A DNA stretch of 64,000 bases from NCBI GenBank assembly GCA_932182025.1, contig CAKNXK010000010.1:186001-250000 (forward strand), written 5' to 3'. The stretch comes from an uncultured Candidatus Melainabacteria bacterium. GTDB taxonomy: Bacteria > Cyanobacteriota > Vampirovibrionia > Gastranaerophilales > Gastranaerophilaceae. The translations under genes were made by a program, and so were the position numbers. Position 1 is the stretch's first letter; each line of letters starts with the position of its first letter. The notes below the pieces were generated by a model that did no database searches, had not been told where the DNA came from, and was given only the letters and a program-made list of their open reading frames with translations. Of the stretch, positions 34,927 through 43,501 are shown piece by piece.

Positions 34927-34948
34927 AAGGGGAGCAACAACTCCCCTT
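34927..34948 (+). terminator. hairpin after the capsid gene
   Basis: AAGGGGAG/CTCCCCTT with loop CAACAA; eight perfect pairs, then GCTTTATATAAAG without a pure T-run. Partial terminator or mRNA-stabilising hairpin ending the capsid message. Confidence 0.6.
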
Positions 34949-35041
34949 GCTTTATATAAAGTTATTACTCAAACAGAACGAAATTCTGAAGGAGAAAGTC
35001 CCGAAAGTTTGTTCTTTCTGTTCAATATAGGAGAAAATCAA

Positions 35042-35386
35042 ATGGCACAATTTATTCAAAAAGGTGACATTGTTGACTATACAAACAGCGGCGAAGCTGC
35101 TATTGAATACGGTCAACTTATTGTCGGAAAAGACAAAGTCTTCGTTGCAGCTGAAGAAATTGCTCCCGGTGCAACAGGCGGAGTTCACGCTTCAGGTGTT
35201 TTTGAAATAGCAGCAGAAGCAACCGCAGCTTTTGCATTCGGTCAAAAAATTTACTATGACGCAACAAACAAAGTTGCAACCGCAACAGCTGAAACAGGTT
35301 CAACAACAAAAACTCCGAATGCTTATATCGGAATTGCTGTTGAAGCAAAGGCTGAAAAGACTGCAACTGCAAAAATTAAACTTTAA
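35042..35386 (+). CDS. capsid decoration-type protein, DUF2190
   Basis: 114 residues from the ATG after AGGAGAAAAT. DUF2190 proteins follow capsid genes in many phages and are thought to decorate the shell. Typical features: KGDIVDYTNSGEAAIEYGQLIV, GVFEIAAEATAAFAFGQ and KIYYDATNK. Ala-rich, mostly beta. It lies between hairpins, so it may be made at high level. Confidence 0.85.
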   Translation: MAQFIQKGDIVDYTNSGEAAIEYGQLIVGKDKVFVAAEEIAPGATGGVHASGVFEIAAEATAAFAFGQKIYYDATNKVATATAETGSTTKTPNAYIGIAVEAKAEKTATAKIKL

Positions 35387-35401
35387 TATTGTAAAAAACA
35401 A

Positions 35402-35438
35402 CAGCTGAAGTGTGGTTTCATGCTTCAGCTGCGGTTTT
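35402..35438 (+). terminator. hairpin between DUF2190 and the next head gene
   Basis: CAGCTGAAG (35402-35410) pairs with CTTCAGCTG (35423-35431) around a 12-nt loop, then CGGTTTTT. Nine perfect pairs; a likely partial terminator. Confidence 0.7.
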
Positions 35439-35451
35439 TGGAGAAAATTCA

Positions 35452-35769
35452 ATGTTTACTGAAAACAAAAAACAATTCTTGAATGACTTCGGAAGAAAAC
35501 TGAAGTTCACTCTCCCTGAAGGAACAGTCATTGACAAAGGTCAAGACGGTGAAGACCTTCTCGGAATATATGACAAAACTTACACAGACGCAACTCTCGG
35601 TTATTTAGCAACAAAGAATTCAAAGCCGCGTCTGACGTGTATTGAAGAAGATGTCGCTTCAGTTGTAAAAGGTTCTACTGTTGAGATTGAAGGAGTTTCG
35701 ACAAAATACAAAGTTTTTGACACATCTGACGACGGAACAGGGTTCGCAATTATCGAATTGAGCAAATAA
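35452..35769 (+). CDS. head-tail connector, gpFII-like
   Basis: 105 residues from the ATG after GGAGAAAATTC. The C-terminal half (TCIEEDVASVVKGSTVEIEG, YKVFDTSDDGTGFAIIELSK) matches the short beta-barrel attachment proteins (lambda FII/Phage_attach group). It lies where FII should be, between the capsid genes and gpZ. Assignment by position and C-terminal pattern. Confidence 0.7.
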   Translation: MFTENKKQFLNDFGRKLKFTLPEGTVIDKGQDGEDLLGIYDKTYTDATLGYLATKNSKPRLTCIEEDVASVVKGSTVEIEGVSTKYKVFDTSDDGTGFAIIELSK

Positions 35770-35770
35770 A

Positions 35771-36370
35771 ATGATTGAAGCAAAACTTGAAAAATCTGAA
35801 ATTGAAAAATTGCAAACATTTTTCAACGCAACAAATAAACAATTGAACAACGCTTCAAATTACGCTTTGCGGGAAGTTATAAACTGGGTAAAATCGCAAC
35901 TTGTTAAAAGAACCGCAAGCGAAACAAAGATTCAACAAAAACCACTCACGCAAAAAACATCAAAAGGAACTGCAAGAATTCATTCTTCAGTTGATAAAAC
36001 GAACAAGACGGCTCGTTTATGGTTCGGGACTTATAAAATATCACTGGCAAGATTAAACCCGCGACAAATCGGCAAGGGTGGCTCTAAAAAACGCAAAAAT
36101 TCACGGGCTGGGGTTGTTGCTGGTGTCGGTGGCTCAATTTTCAGACAAGGGGCTTTTCTCATGCCTATTCGCAAAAAAACAGGCGAAGCAGGGGTTGTTC
36201 CTTATCAGGTTATGAAAAGAGCAGGACGCGAGCGGCTTCCGATTATTAAGCAAACTTTTGACTATTCAGACAAAGCAATCACAGTTGAAAAAGAAATCAT
36301 GTCACAAGTTCCGAAAAAACTTGCTGACACATTAAGGGCAAAATTGAAATGGCAAACGGAAAAGAATTGA
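35771..36370 (+). CDS. minor tail protein Z-like
   Basis: 199 residues, strongly basic. SNYALREVINWVKSQLVKR near 35-52 and KISLARLNPRQIGKG with FRQGAFLMPIRKKTG are the conserved parts of lambda gpZ, which joins the tail to the head. Normal gpZ length. Overlaps the next gene by 22 bases, as Z and U often do. Confidence 0.85.
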   Translation: MIEAKLEKSEIEKLQTFFNATNKQLNNASNYALREVINWVKSQLVKRTASETKIQQKPLTQKTSKGTARIHSSVDKTNKTARLWFGTYKISLARLNPRQIGKGGSKKRKNSRAGVVAGVGGSIFRQGAFLMPIRKKTGEAGVVPYQVMKRAGRERLPIIKQTFDYSDKAITVEKEIMSQVPKKLADTLRAKLKWQTEKN

Positions 36371-36771
36371 AAAATTATCAAAACGCAATTGAAAAAGCGT
36401 TGACTGAAAAATATCCCGGTTTCACGATTAAGGTTTTTAAAAGTCTGCAAGAAGAAGAAACGCTTCCTGCAATTGTTGTCAATAAACCTGTTCTTGAACC
36501 GAAAGACCCGACAATGCAAATTGCTTCAAAATTCAGAACAACAGCTCAATTGAATATTTTCGTTGTGTATTCCGCAGCTGATGAAGACAACGAAATTGAA
36601 TGCCTTCAACAGAGTGCAAATCTTGCAAAATTTATCAACAAAAATCTGTTCGGAGAAAGAACCCCCGCAACAGTTTCACTTGTTGAACCAGTTTTTGAAG
36701 AAGGGCTTGAAGAATATTTCATTCAGAGAATAGATTTTGAGCAAACAATCGAAATTGTATCAGATAACTAA
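36349..36771 (+). CDS. tail terminator, gpU-like
   Basis: 140 residues with an alpha-beta layout (helix 1-25, then beta strands with PAIVVNKPVLEP and LNIFVVYSAADED). Lambda gpU forms the ring that stops tail growth. Sequence match is weak; assignment rests on length (131 in lambda) and position between Z and the major tail protein. Confidence 0.7.
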   Translation: MANGKELKNYQNAIEKALTEKYPGFTIKVFKSLQEEETLPAIVVNKPVLEPKDPTMQIASKFRTTAQLNIFVVYSAADEDNEIECLQQSANLAKFINKNLFGERTPATVSLVEPVFEEGLEEYFIQRIDFEQTIEIVSDN

Positions 36772-36787
36772 AAAAGGAGAAAAACAA

Positions 36788-37390
36788 ATGGGCGAAAAAT
36801 TCACAGAACAAAACGTCTTCAGTATTTCAGACGCGACGATTGCTGTTGTTTCAGCAAACACTTCATCAACTTACACAAAGGGTAAAAGAATCACCGTTCC
36901 TGAACTGCAATCAATGGACGTCACAATGACAAAAGAAACAAAAGACGCAACTTACGGAGCGGGCAAAAAAGCTGACAGCTTCACAATTCTGACCGGGCTT
37001 GATGTCAAGTTTGAATCAGTGAACATTCCGCTTGAAGTTATTGCTGCGATAAACGGAGCAACAATCAAAACAGAAGGAGCTACACCGAATGCAAAAACTG
37101 TTCTTGTTGACACATCAACTCAAGTCCCTGCTTTGTTCAATCTTGAATTTAAGACAGATTATGTGAACGGCGAAGCTGCTGACTTTCATATGGAATTGCC
37201 TTGCGTTAAAGGTATTCTTGACATCGTTTCAAAAGCTGACGACTACTGGACTTGTTCTTTTGAAGGAACTGCTGTTGAAAGAAAGAAAGACCATGAATTG
37301 AGAATCATCACGGCAAACGAAACAGCGGTTGCACTTGAAGACACTACTTCAACAACACCTTCAGGAACAGAAGACACACCTCAAGAATAA
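36788..37390 (+). CDS. major tail tube protein
   Basis: 200 residues after AAAGGAGAAAAAC. Beta-rich, with an N-terminal half FSISDATIAVVSANTSSTYT, KRITVPELQSMDVTMTKETK, and C-terminal part with CVKGILDIVSKADDYW, typical of siphovirus tube proteins, followed by a disordered Thr/Glu tail. It is followed by the strong terminator and then the chaperone gene, as expected for a highly expressed tube gene. Confidence 0.85.
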   Translation: MGEKFTEQNVFSISDATIAVVSANTSSTYTKGKRITVPELQSMDVTMTKETKDATYGAGKKADSFTILTGLDVKFESVNIPLEVIAAINGATIKTEGATPNAKTVLVDTSTQVPALFNLEFKTDYVNGEAADFHMELPCVKGILDIVSKADDYWTCSFEGTAVERKKDHELRIITANETAVALEDTTSTTPSGTEDTPQE

Positions 37391-37410
37391 CAAAACTTGA
37401 TTTAAAAACA

Positions 37411-37442
37411 AAAAAGGGTTGCTTATAGCAGCAACCCTTTTT
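37411..37442. terminator. strong intrinsic terminator after the tail tube gene
   Basis: AAAAAGGGTTGC (37411-37422), loop TTATAGCA, GCAACCCTTTTT (37431-37442). It should cut down expression of the downstream chaperone and tape measure relative to the tube protein. Confidence 0.9.
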
Positions 37443-37475
37443 TGTATGCACTTATAACACAGGAGAAAAGAAAAA

Positions 37476-37889
37476 ATGGTTGATTCAATTGTCAATCCTG
37501 AAATCATTATTGAATTACAGGGAGAAGAAAGAAAAATCGAATTCAAGCTGAAGAATTTTGCAGCATTGAAAAGAATTCACGGCATTTCGGAAGGCGACCT
37601 TCTGAACGGGCTTATTAACGGAGATACAGGAATGCTTCCTTTTGCGATATGGTGCGGAACTTTGAAATTTGCTCCGTTTGACCCTGCTGAACCTTTAAAA
37701 ATTGAAAGTCAAGCAAATCTCGAACAATTATTTAATTTGAATTTGTCTGAACTTAAAGAGCTGTCAGACAAAGTTGTTCAAGCTGTTGAAGCATATCTTC
37801 CGAAAAGACCGCAGGACCATAAAGAAAAACAGAACGGCGGTTCTAAAAAAAAGACAGCAAGCAAGCCCCGCAAGAAAAAGAATACATAA
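37476..37889 (+). CDS. tail assembly chaperone (gpG-like)
   Basis: 137 residues in the unshifted form. The N-terminal 100 residues (IELQGEERKIEFKLKNFAAL, LNGLINGDTGMLPFAIWCG) are typical of gpG-type chaperones that coat the tape measure during tail assembly. The end is Lys-rich. A slippery A AAA AAG at 37847-37853 allows a -1 shift to the longer gpGT-like product (see next entry). Position just before the tape measure confirms the role. Confidence 0.85.
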   Translation: MVDSIVNPEIIIELQGEERKIEFKLKNFAALKRIHGISEGDLLNGLINGDTGMLPFAIWCGTLKFAPFDPAEPLKIESQANLEQLFNLNLSELKELSDKVVQAVEAYLPKRPQDHKEKQNGGSKKKTASKPRKKKNT

Positions 37890-38101
37890 TTGACTGGGCT
37901 TATTTATATTACGCGTGCATAACGCATTTAAGGTGGACAGAAGCCATGTTTTGGAATTCAACACATAGAAAAATTGTTGAAGTTCTTGAAGTGGACAGAG
38001 AAGTCAACAATCCGAAAAAGAAACGAAAAAATACTCCAGCAGGAAAACCGAAAAAGCAATCAGAAAAAATTTCTGTTACTGAAGCACTGAAAAGATTTTG
38101 A
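37476..38101 (+). CDS. tail chaperone frameshift product (gpGT-like)
   Basis: A -1 slip at A AAA AAG joins the first 126 codons to a second frame that stays open to TGA at 38101: after the slip it reads EKEYIIDWAYLYYAC, then LRWTEAMFWNSTHRKIVEVL. This frame has no own start with a ribosome site but clear coding character and ends 12 bases before the tape measure. G/GT frameshifting is conserved in long-tailed phages; the T part binds the tube protein. Product about 208 residues. Confidence 0.85.
37847..37853 (+). promoter_or_regulatory. programmed -1 frameshift slippery site
   Basis: AAAAAAG in the phase A AAA AAG (codons AAA 37848-37850, AAG 37851-37853), the most efficient bacterial slippery heptamer. 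It lies 36 bases before the unshifted stop; no strong pseudoknot is obvious after it. Confidence 0.8.
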
Positions 38102-38113
38102 GGAAATTAAACA

Positions 38114-41100
38114 ATGGCAAGCAATGTCGGAAATATTAAAGTAAAATTGAACCTTGATTCCGCCGCTTATGAGTACGGACTGAAAGCGTGCGTCAATTCA
38201 ACAAAAACGCTTCAAACCGCTCTTGCAGGGCTTGGAATTGGTTTCGGTGCTGCTCAAATTGTCAAAAAAATCAAAGACATAGGAACGCAGGCAATCAAAG
38301 CGTCTTCAGACTTTGAACAAGCAGGAGTTCAGTTTGGTGTAATGCTGGGCGACGCTAAAAAAGCAAAACAGCTTGTCAATGAAATTCAAGACATGGCGAA
38401 TGTCACTCCGTTTGAAACGCAAGACCTTCTCGACGCTTCAAAAACATTGCTGAATTTCGGAATCAATGTCAAAGAAGTTCTTCCTGATTTGAGAATGCTC
38501 GGAGATATTGCGGGCGGAGATAGGCAGAGAATGCAATCTTTGACGCTTGCTTTTTCTCAAATGTCTTCAGCCGGGAAGCTCATGGGGCAAGATTTGCTTC
38601 AAATGATAAATGCAGGCTTCAACCCTCTTGAACAAATGGCAAGAACAACGGGAAAATCAATCGCGGTTTTAAAAAAAGAAATGAGCGACGGAAAAATCAC
38701 TGTTGAAATGGTTCGTCAAGCATTCATTGACGCGACTTCTGAAGGCGGTCGCTTTTATGGAATGATGAACAAACAGTCTGAAACCCTTGAAGGCAGACTT
38801 TCAACAATGCGTGATTCTTATACGCTTTTGACAAGAGCCATTTCAGACTTGGCTGTTCCTGCTTTAAAAGAGCAAGTGACAGAAATCACAAAGACAATCA
38901 ATGCAACAACTGAATTGATAAACAAATTAAAAAGCTGGGCTGGAGCAAATCAAGTTGTTGTCGGTGGTATAAAAGACGCAGCTGTTGCAATTGCAGCTCT
39001 TGCTGCCGGAATTCCATTGACGAATGCTGCTGTTGTCGCAATTATGACTTCAATGCGTAATTTCGGGACAATAACAGCAAAAACAACAGCTTATCAAATT
39101 GCGTTTGCAACATATCTGAAAGGCGATTCTGCTCTTGCTCTTATGCAATTTAGAGCTGCATTGACCGGGACAATTGTTCAAGTTAAAGCCTTGACTGTTT
39201 CGCTTCTTGCTTGTCCTTTGACGTGGGTTGCCCTTGTTCTTGGAACTGGTGCTGCTGCGTGGTGGGCTTATAGGCAGGCAACACAAGAAACAACGAGAGC
39301 AATTGAAGAATTGAACAATGCTCAAAATGAACAAGTAAACAAAACCACTGAAGCAATTCGCACATTGAAAGAACTTCAGGGAGTAAAAAATCTTGACTAC
39401 AATCAAACAAAGCGTCTTGATGAAGCAATTACTTATTTGACTGAAAAATATCCGAAATATATCGGACGTTTGAAAGAAGAATTGCGTCTGAAGGGTGAAA
39501 TTTCAAGAGCAACCGCAGAACAGATTGCAAATGAAATGACACTTGCAAAAGTCAAAGAGCTTACTGAAAGAAAGCAGAAAATCGACAAAAAAGTTGACAG
39601 GGCTGTCAAAGGTTATAAACAGCAACAGCTCATTTCTGCTGCTCGTTTCGGAACTCCTATTTCTACGGAAGACACAGGAAGACGCGGAGCAAGCAAAGCA
39701 CTTCAACGCGATCAGGACGCTATCAACAAAGAACTTGAAAATGTCAAAAAAGAACGCGAGGGCATAATCAATGAATTGACTGCTCTTGAAAAAGATGTCA
39801 AAGTTCCTTCAGTGTCAACAGCTGGCGAAGTTGATGAAAAAGCAGCAAAGAAAGCTGCTGCTGAAGCGAAAAAGCGTCAGAAAGAAGCTCTTGACTTAAA
39901 GATTGCACAACTTGAACAAGAAAAATATATTGTCGAAAGAACTGACGAAGAAATTTTTCAAATCGAGTTGAAACAGGCTGAAGCAAAACTCGCTGCAACG
40001 AAAAAAGGAACTTCCGAACACGCTCAAGCTCTTGCTCAGAAATTAAAACTTGAGCAGGACCACGCAAAGAAGGTTCGAGAACTTCAACAATCCTTGCTCG
40101 TTCAACAGATTGAAGCGGACAAACAATCAATTGACGCAAGAATTTCAAACCTTGAATTGCAGCGTTCAGCTTATCAAATAAGCAAAAGACAGCAGCTTGA
40201 AGGCGAAATTGCATTGATACATGAAAGAATTGCTCTTGAGAAAAAATCTCTCGATGAACAACTCAAGCTCATGGGAAACAATGAAATTGAAAAAGTCAAA
40301 CTTCGTCGCGACAGTATAAAAACACAAGAACAGCTGACGCAGGAATTGACCCGGAAAAATGTTGAATTAAAAACTTACGAACTGGAAAAATTCAAAAGTT
40401 TTACAGACGGAATGACTTCCAGCTTCTCAAGCTCTTTTTCTTCAATGTTAAAAGGTGAACAGACATTCGCTGACGCTTGTTTCTCGTTGCTCGATTCTTT
40501 GGTTGACAATTTCATTGATTCGGTTGTGAATATGACTTCCGAATGGGTGACACAGAAAATGCTTCAAGTTGCTTACAACAGCATTTTTGCAAGCTCAACA
40601 GCTGCAACAAATGCAACTGTTGTTGCGTCAAACGGACTTGTTGCTGCGAGTAACACCGCAACAGCTGGTTCTGCTGGGGCATTGAGTGCAGCAAATGCTG
40701 TTTTGACAACAAGCAACGCAACCGTTGCAGCGTCAGCAGGAGCTGCGGCAGCTACAACTGCAACTTCTGCGGGTGTTATGGCTGGAGCTTCCGCAACTAT
40801 GGCGGGCGGGGTCACAGCTCTTGTTTCTCCTGTCACAAGCCTTGCGGGTGCTTTTTTCTCGTTAGCGACAGCGAGTGCAATTTGTGCTGTTACGCTCCCG
40901 GTGATTGCATTATCAACAACAATCATTGCGTTGTCTTCAGCACTTGCAGCGTTAAGCCTTGGAATGATGAACGCGACAATGTTATTGACAGCAACAACTT
41001 CAATGATGTTTGCTCCGATTTCTATTATGTTGACAGCTGAATTTGCGGTCATAGGTGCAGCGGCGACAGTTGCAGCAAAAGCCGTTGCAAGTTTAGCAGT

Positions 41101-41497
41101 TGCCCTTGCAGCAGCTTCAGCGGCAGCAATTCCACTTGTGGGCTGGGCTATTGCTCCGGGTGCTGCACTTGCAACAGGGGCGGCAATTATGGCAGCAGAT
41201 TCTCTTGTTCAATTCAGAGAAAAAGGCGGACCAGTTGAAGCCGGGAAACCTTATGTTGTCGGAGAAAAACGACCTGAATTGTTTATTCCTGACAGAAGCG
41301 GAACAATATTGCCTGACACATCCGCGTTAAATGGGGGCGGCGGAACTACAAATCAATACACGATTTCAGTTTCAATGCCTATTTCTGCGACAGACGCAAA
41401 GAGCTTTGAATCAAGGCTTGATGAATTTACAAACAGAATTCATTCAAACTTGTCAAAAGGCATAAAGAAACGCAAACTGACACCACTTACAAATTAA
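38114..41497 (+). CDS. tail tape measure protein
   Basis: 1127 residues. It sets tail length and helps DNA enter the cell. The tape-measure N-terminal domain is clear (ASSDFEQAGVQFGVMLGDAK, TPFETQDLLDASKTLLNFG, GKLMGQDLLQMINAGFNPLEQM). Coiled coils cover about 390-760. From about 800 to 1030 the chain is extremely rich in Ala, Thr and Ser with hydrophobic stretches that may insert into membrane. End SVSMPISATDAKSFESRLDE is family-like. Follows the chaperone. Confidence 0.95.
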   Translation: MASNVGNIKVKLNLDSAAYEYGLKACVNSTKTLQTALAGLGIGFGAAQIVKKIKDIGTQAIKASSDFEQAGVQFGVMLGDAKKAKQLVNEIQDMANVTPFETQDLLDASKTLLNFGINVKEVLPDLRMLGDIAGGDRQRMQSLTLAFSQMSSAGKLMGQDLLQMINAGFNPLEQMARTTGKSIAVLKKEMSDGKITVEMVRQAFIDATSEGGRFYGMMNKQSETLEGRLSTMRDSYTLLTRAISDLAVPALKEQVTEITKTINATTELINKLKSWAGANQVVVGGIKDAAVAIAALAAGIPLTNAAVVAIMTSMRNFGTITAKTTAYQIAFATYLKGDSALALMQFRAALTGTIVQVKALTVSLLACPLTWVALVLGTGAAAWWAYRQATQETTRAIEELNNAQNEQVNKTTEAIRTLKELQGVKNLDYNQTKRLDEAITYLTEKYPKYIGRLKEELRLKGEISRATAEQIANEMTLAKVKELTERKQKIDKKVDRAVKGYKQQQLISAARFGTPISTEDTGRRGASKALQRDQDAINKELENVKKEREGIINELTALEKDVKVPSVSTAGEVDEKAAKKAAAEAKKRQKEALDLKIAQLEQEKYIVERTDEEIFQIELKQAEAKLAATKKGTSEHAQALAQKLKLEQDHAKKVRELQQSLLVQQIEADKQSIDARISNLELQRSAYQISKRQQLEGEIALIHERIALEKKSLDEQLKLMGNNEIEKVKLRRDSIKTQEQLTQELTRKNVELKTYELEKFKSFTDGMTSSFSSSFSSMLKGEQTFADACFSLLDSLVDNFIDSVVNMTSEWVTQKMLQVAYNSIFASSTAATNATVVASNGLVAASNTATAGSAGALSAANAVLTTSNATVAASAGAAAATTATSAGVMAGASATMAGGVTALVSPVTSLAGAFFSLATASAICAVTLPVIALSTTIIALSSALAALSLGMMNATMLLTATTSMMFAPISIMLTAEFAVIGAAATVAAKAVASLAVALAAASAAAIPLVGWAIAPGAALATGAAIMAADSLVQFREKGGPVEAGKPYVVGEKRPELFIPDRSGTILPDTSALNGGGGTTNQYTISVSMPISATDAKSFESRLDEFTNRIHSNLSKGIKKRKLTPLTN

Positions 41498-41510
41498 AGG
41501 AAGGCTGAAA

Positions 41511-42113
41511 ATGTCGAATAAAATATTCCCCGAATTTCAGGGGTGGTCCATAGAAAAAACAAAAACTCCGATATGGAAATCAAATGTCTATGAATCTGAA
41601 AGCGGGCGGGAAACTCGTACTCAAAAATGGAGTTTCCCGCGTTATCGCATTGGCTTGAATTATAATTTCATAACCGACGACAGCATTCAAAGTGTTACGC
41701 TGACAAAAGGAGAACTTGAAAAACTGCAAGGTTTTTTCAATTCTGTCGGTGGAAATTTTGAAGACTTTCTTTACAGGGACGATGTTGAAAATCATTGCGA
41801 AAATCAAGCGTTCGCAGTCGGTGACGGAGTTTCAATTCAATTTCAGCTTGTTCGCTCATTGCCCGACTGGATTGAACCCGTTAGAGGTATTGTTGAAGCC
41901 CCGCACGTATTCATAAACGGAGAAGAAACAACAGCGTTCAGATATTCAAACACTGGGTTGATTATATTTGACGAAGCGCCGCCTGCTGGAAGCCTTCTTT
42001 CTTGGAGCGGCTCTTATTATTTCAGAGTACGTTTTGAAAATGAAGAACTTGAACTTGAGAGAGAATGGGGCGGACTTTGGAGCGGAGAAATTTCTTTGCT
42101 TACTGTTAAATAG
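41511..42113 (+). CDS. distal tail protein, DUF2460
   Basis: 200 residues. DUF2460 is the distal tail protein family of gene transfer agents and related siphophages. The signatures SGRETRTQKWSFPRYRIGLN near 30-50, LQGFFNSVGGNFEDFLYRD near 72-90 and FENEELELEREWGGLW at the end are clear. Starts 14 bases after the tape measure. Confidence 0.9.
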   Translation: MSNKIFPEFQGWSIEKTKTPIWKSNVYESESGRETRTQKWSFPRYRIGLNYNFITDDSIQSVTLTKGELEKLQGFFNSVGGNFEDFLYRDDVENHCENQAFAVGDGVSIQFQLVRSLPDWIEPVRGIVEAPHVFINGEETTAFRYSNTGLIIFDEAPPAGSLLSWSGSYYFRVRFENEELELEREWGGLWSGEISLLTVK

Positions 42114-42126
42114 AGGAGAAAAAACA

Positions 42127-42990
42127 ATGAAAAAAGCAAGTCCTGAGCTTGTTCAATTTCTTGCTTCTGAAGATAGCGAAAAAATAAGAATTGCGGACTT
42201 ATACAGATTTAAACTCACAAATGGAACTGTTCTTGCATACACTTCAGCTGATTTTGACATTATTTACAAAGATTTGATATATTCTTGCGACAGTGCTTGC
42301 ATTGCTCGTTCTGAAATATCATGGGACTGCGGTTTGTCGGTTGATGATGTAACAATTGAGTTGAATCCGTCAGACGAAAATCTTGTAGGAACTGTCAGAA
42401 TGATTGAAGCCTTCAGGAATGGAACTTTCGACGGTGCTGAAATTCAAATAGATCTTGCATTTTATAAGGACGGCTGGGACAAAGAACCACTTGTTCTTGA
42501 AAATATGTTCAGTGGGAATGTTGATGTTGAAGAAGTATCGGGAAGCTATGTCAAACTTAATGTCAAATCATTGACAGAACTTTTGAATCAAGATTTTCCT
42601 TCGGCTGTTTATCAGGCTTCATGTTCTTATTCTTTATACTGCAACGCTTGCGGTGTAAAAAAAGAAGACCATTTTGAAAAAAATACTGTTGAGAGCGGAA
42701 GCACTCGAAAGAAAATTGTTTGTTATTTGTACAGGACCGGAAGTTATTATCAAAACGGAGTAATTGAATTCATAAGCGGTGCAAATAAGAACATAAAGAA
42801 ATCAATCAAGCAGCAATCAAACGGACTTCTTGAATTGTCAACCCCGCTTCCTTTTGAACCTAAAAAGGGCGACTGGTTCATTGTTTCTGCGGGCTGCGAC
42901 AAAACAATTTCAATGTGCAAGCAAAAATTTTTCAATCTTGCAAATTACAACGGAACTCCGTTCATTCCGAAAGCTGATTCAAGTCTGTAA
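42127..42990 (+). CDS. tail tip hub protein, DUF2163 (gpL-like)
   Basis: 287 residues. DUF2163 proteins form part of the baseplate hub in gene-transfer-agent-like tails; lambda gpL and relatives hold a 4Fe-4S cluster. Here Cys near 175-185 (CSYSLYCNACGVKK) and near 258-266 (GCDKTISMCKQKF) would be the ligands, followed by the usual NYNGTPFIPKADS. Start at the ATG after GGAGAAAAAAC. Confidence 0.85.
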   Translation: MKKASPELVQFLASEDSEKIRIADLYRFKLTNGTVLAYTSADFDIIYKDLIYSCDSACIARSEISWDCGLSVDDVTIELNPSDENLVGTVRMIEAFRNGTFDGAEIQIDLAFYKDGWDKEPLVLENMFSGNVDVEEVSGSYVKLNVKSLTELLNQDFPSAVYQASCSYSLYCNACGVKKEDHFEKNTVESGSTRKKIVCYLYRTGSYYQNGVIEFISGANKNIKKSIKQQSNGLLELSTPLPFEPKKGDWFIVSAGCDKTISMCKQKFFNLANYNGTPFIPKADSSL

Positions 42991-43000
42991 AGGAGAAAAA

Positions 43001-43492
43001 ATGAACCCTGATATTGAAAGAATAAGCAAACTCAAACCATATTCAAAAAGATATATAAAACATCACGAAGAAGAAATCAGACAAGACATTGTACGAATCG
43101 CAAAGAAATATCTCGGTGCAAGGTATCACATCAATGGAATGCTTCCTTATAGGGCTTCAGACTGTCACACTTTGTTGATTATGGTTTTTGCAGAAGCCCG
43201 ATTGATTAAATTGTTTCAGCCTGAATTCTACCGACCTGACTTCAGTTTTCATACATGTAAAGAAACATATTTGCAAGGAATTCAAAAGTTTGGAACAGAA
43301 ACACGGAAAAAACGTCCAGGGGACATTATTCTTTATAGATATGCAAAACTAATCGACCACGCGGGAATTGTTATTGATGAAGACGGAACAATGATTGATA
43401 ACTGCATTACTCGCGGCTGTACATTGCAAGACTACAATCAAGAAGTCAACAAAAACAGAGAAGTTGCAACATATTCATTTTGGCAAGAGTAG
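43001..43492 (+). CDS. tail-associated NlpC/P60 peptidase
   Basis: 163 residues. Catalytic Cys55 in ASDCHTLLI and His120 in LIDHAGIVID fit the NlpC/P60 (C40) fold. In lambda-like and GTA tails this protein (gpK-like) opens peptidoglycan cross-links as the tail tip penetrates. A strong AAAGGAGAAAAA site precedes the ATG. The order DUF2460-DUF2163-NlpC-hub is the canonical one. Confidence 0.92.
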   Translation: MNPDIERISKLKPYSKRYIKHHEEEIRQDIVRIAKKYLGARYHINGMLPYRASDCHTLLIMVFAEARLIKLFQPEFYRPDFSFHTCKETYLQGIQKFGTETRKKRPGDIILYRYAKLIDHAGIVIDEDGTMIDNCITRGCTLQDYNQEVNKNREVATYSFWQE

Positions 43493-43501
43493 GAAAGAAA
43501 C

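Noticed and set aside
40573..41052. Long minus-strand frame opposite the tape measure
   Set aside because: It arises from the Ala/Thr-rich repeats of the tape measure read backward; no start signals or domain.
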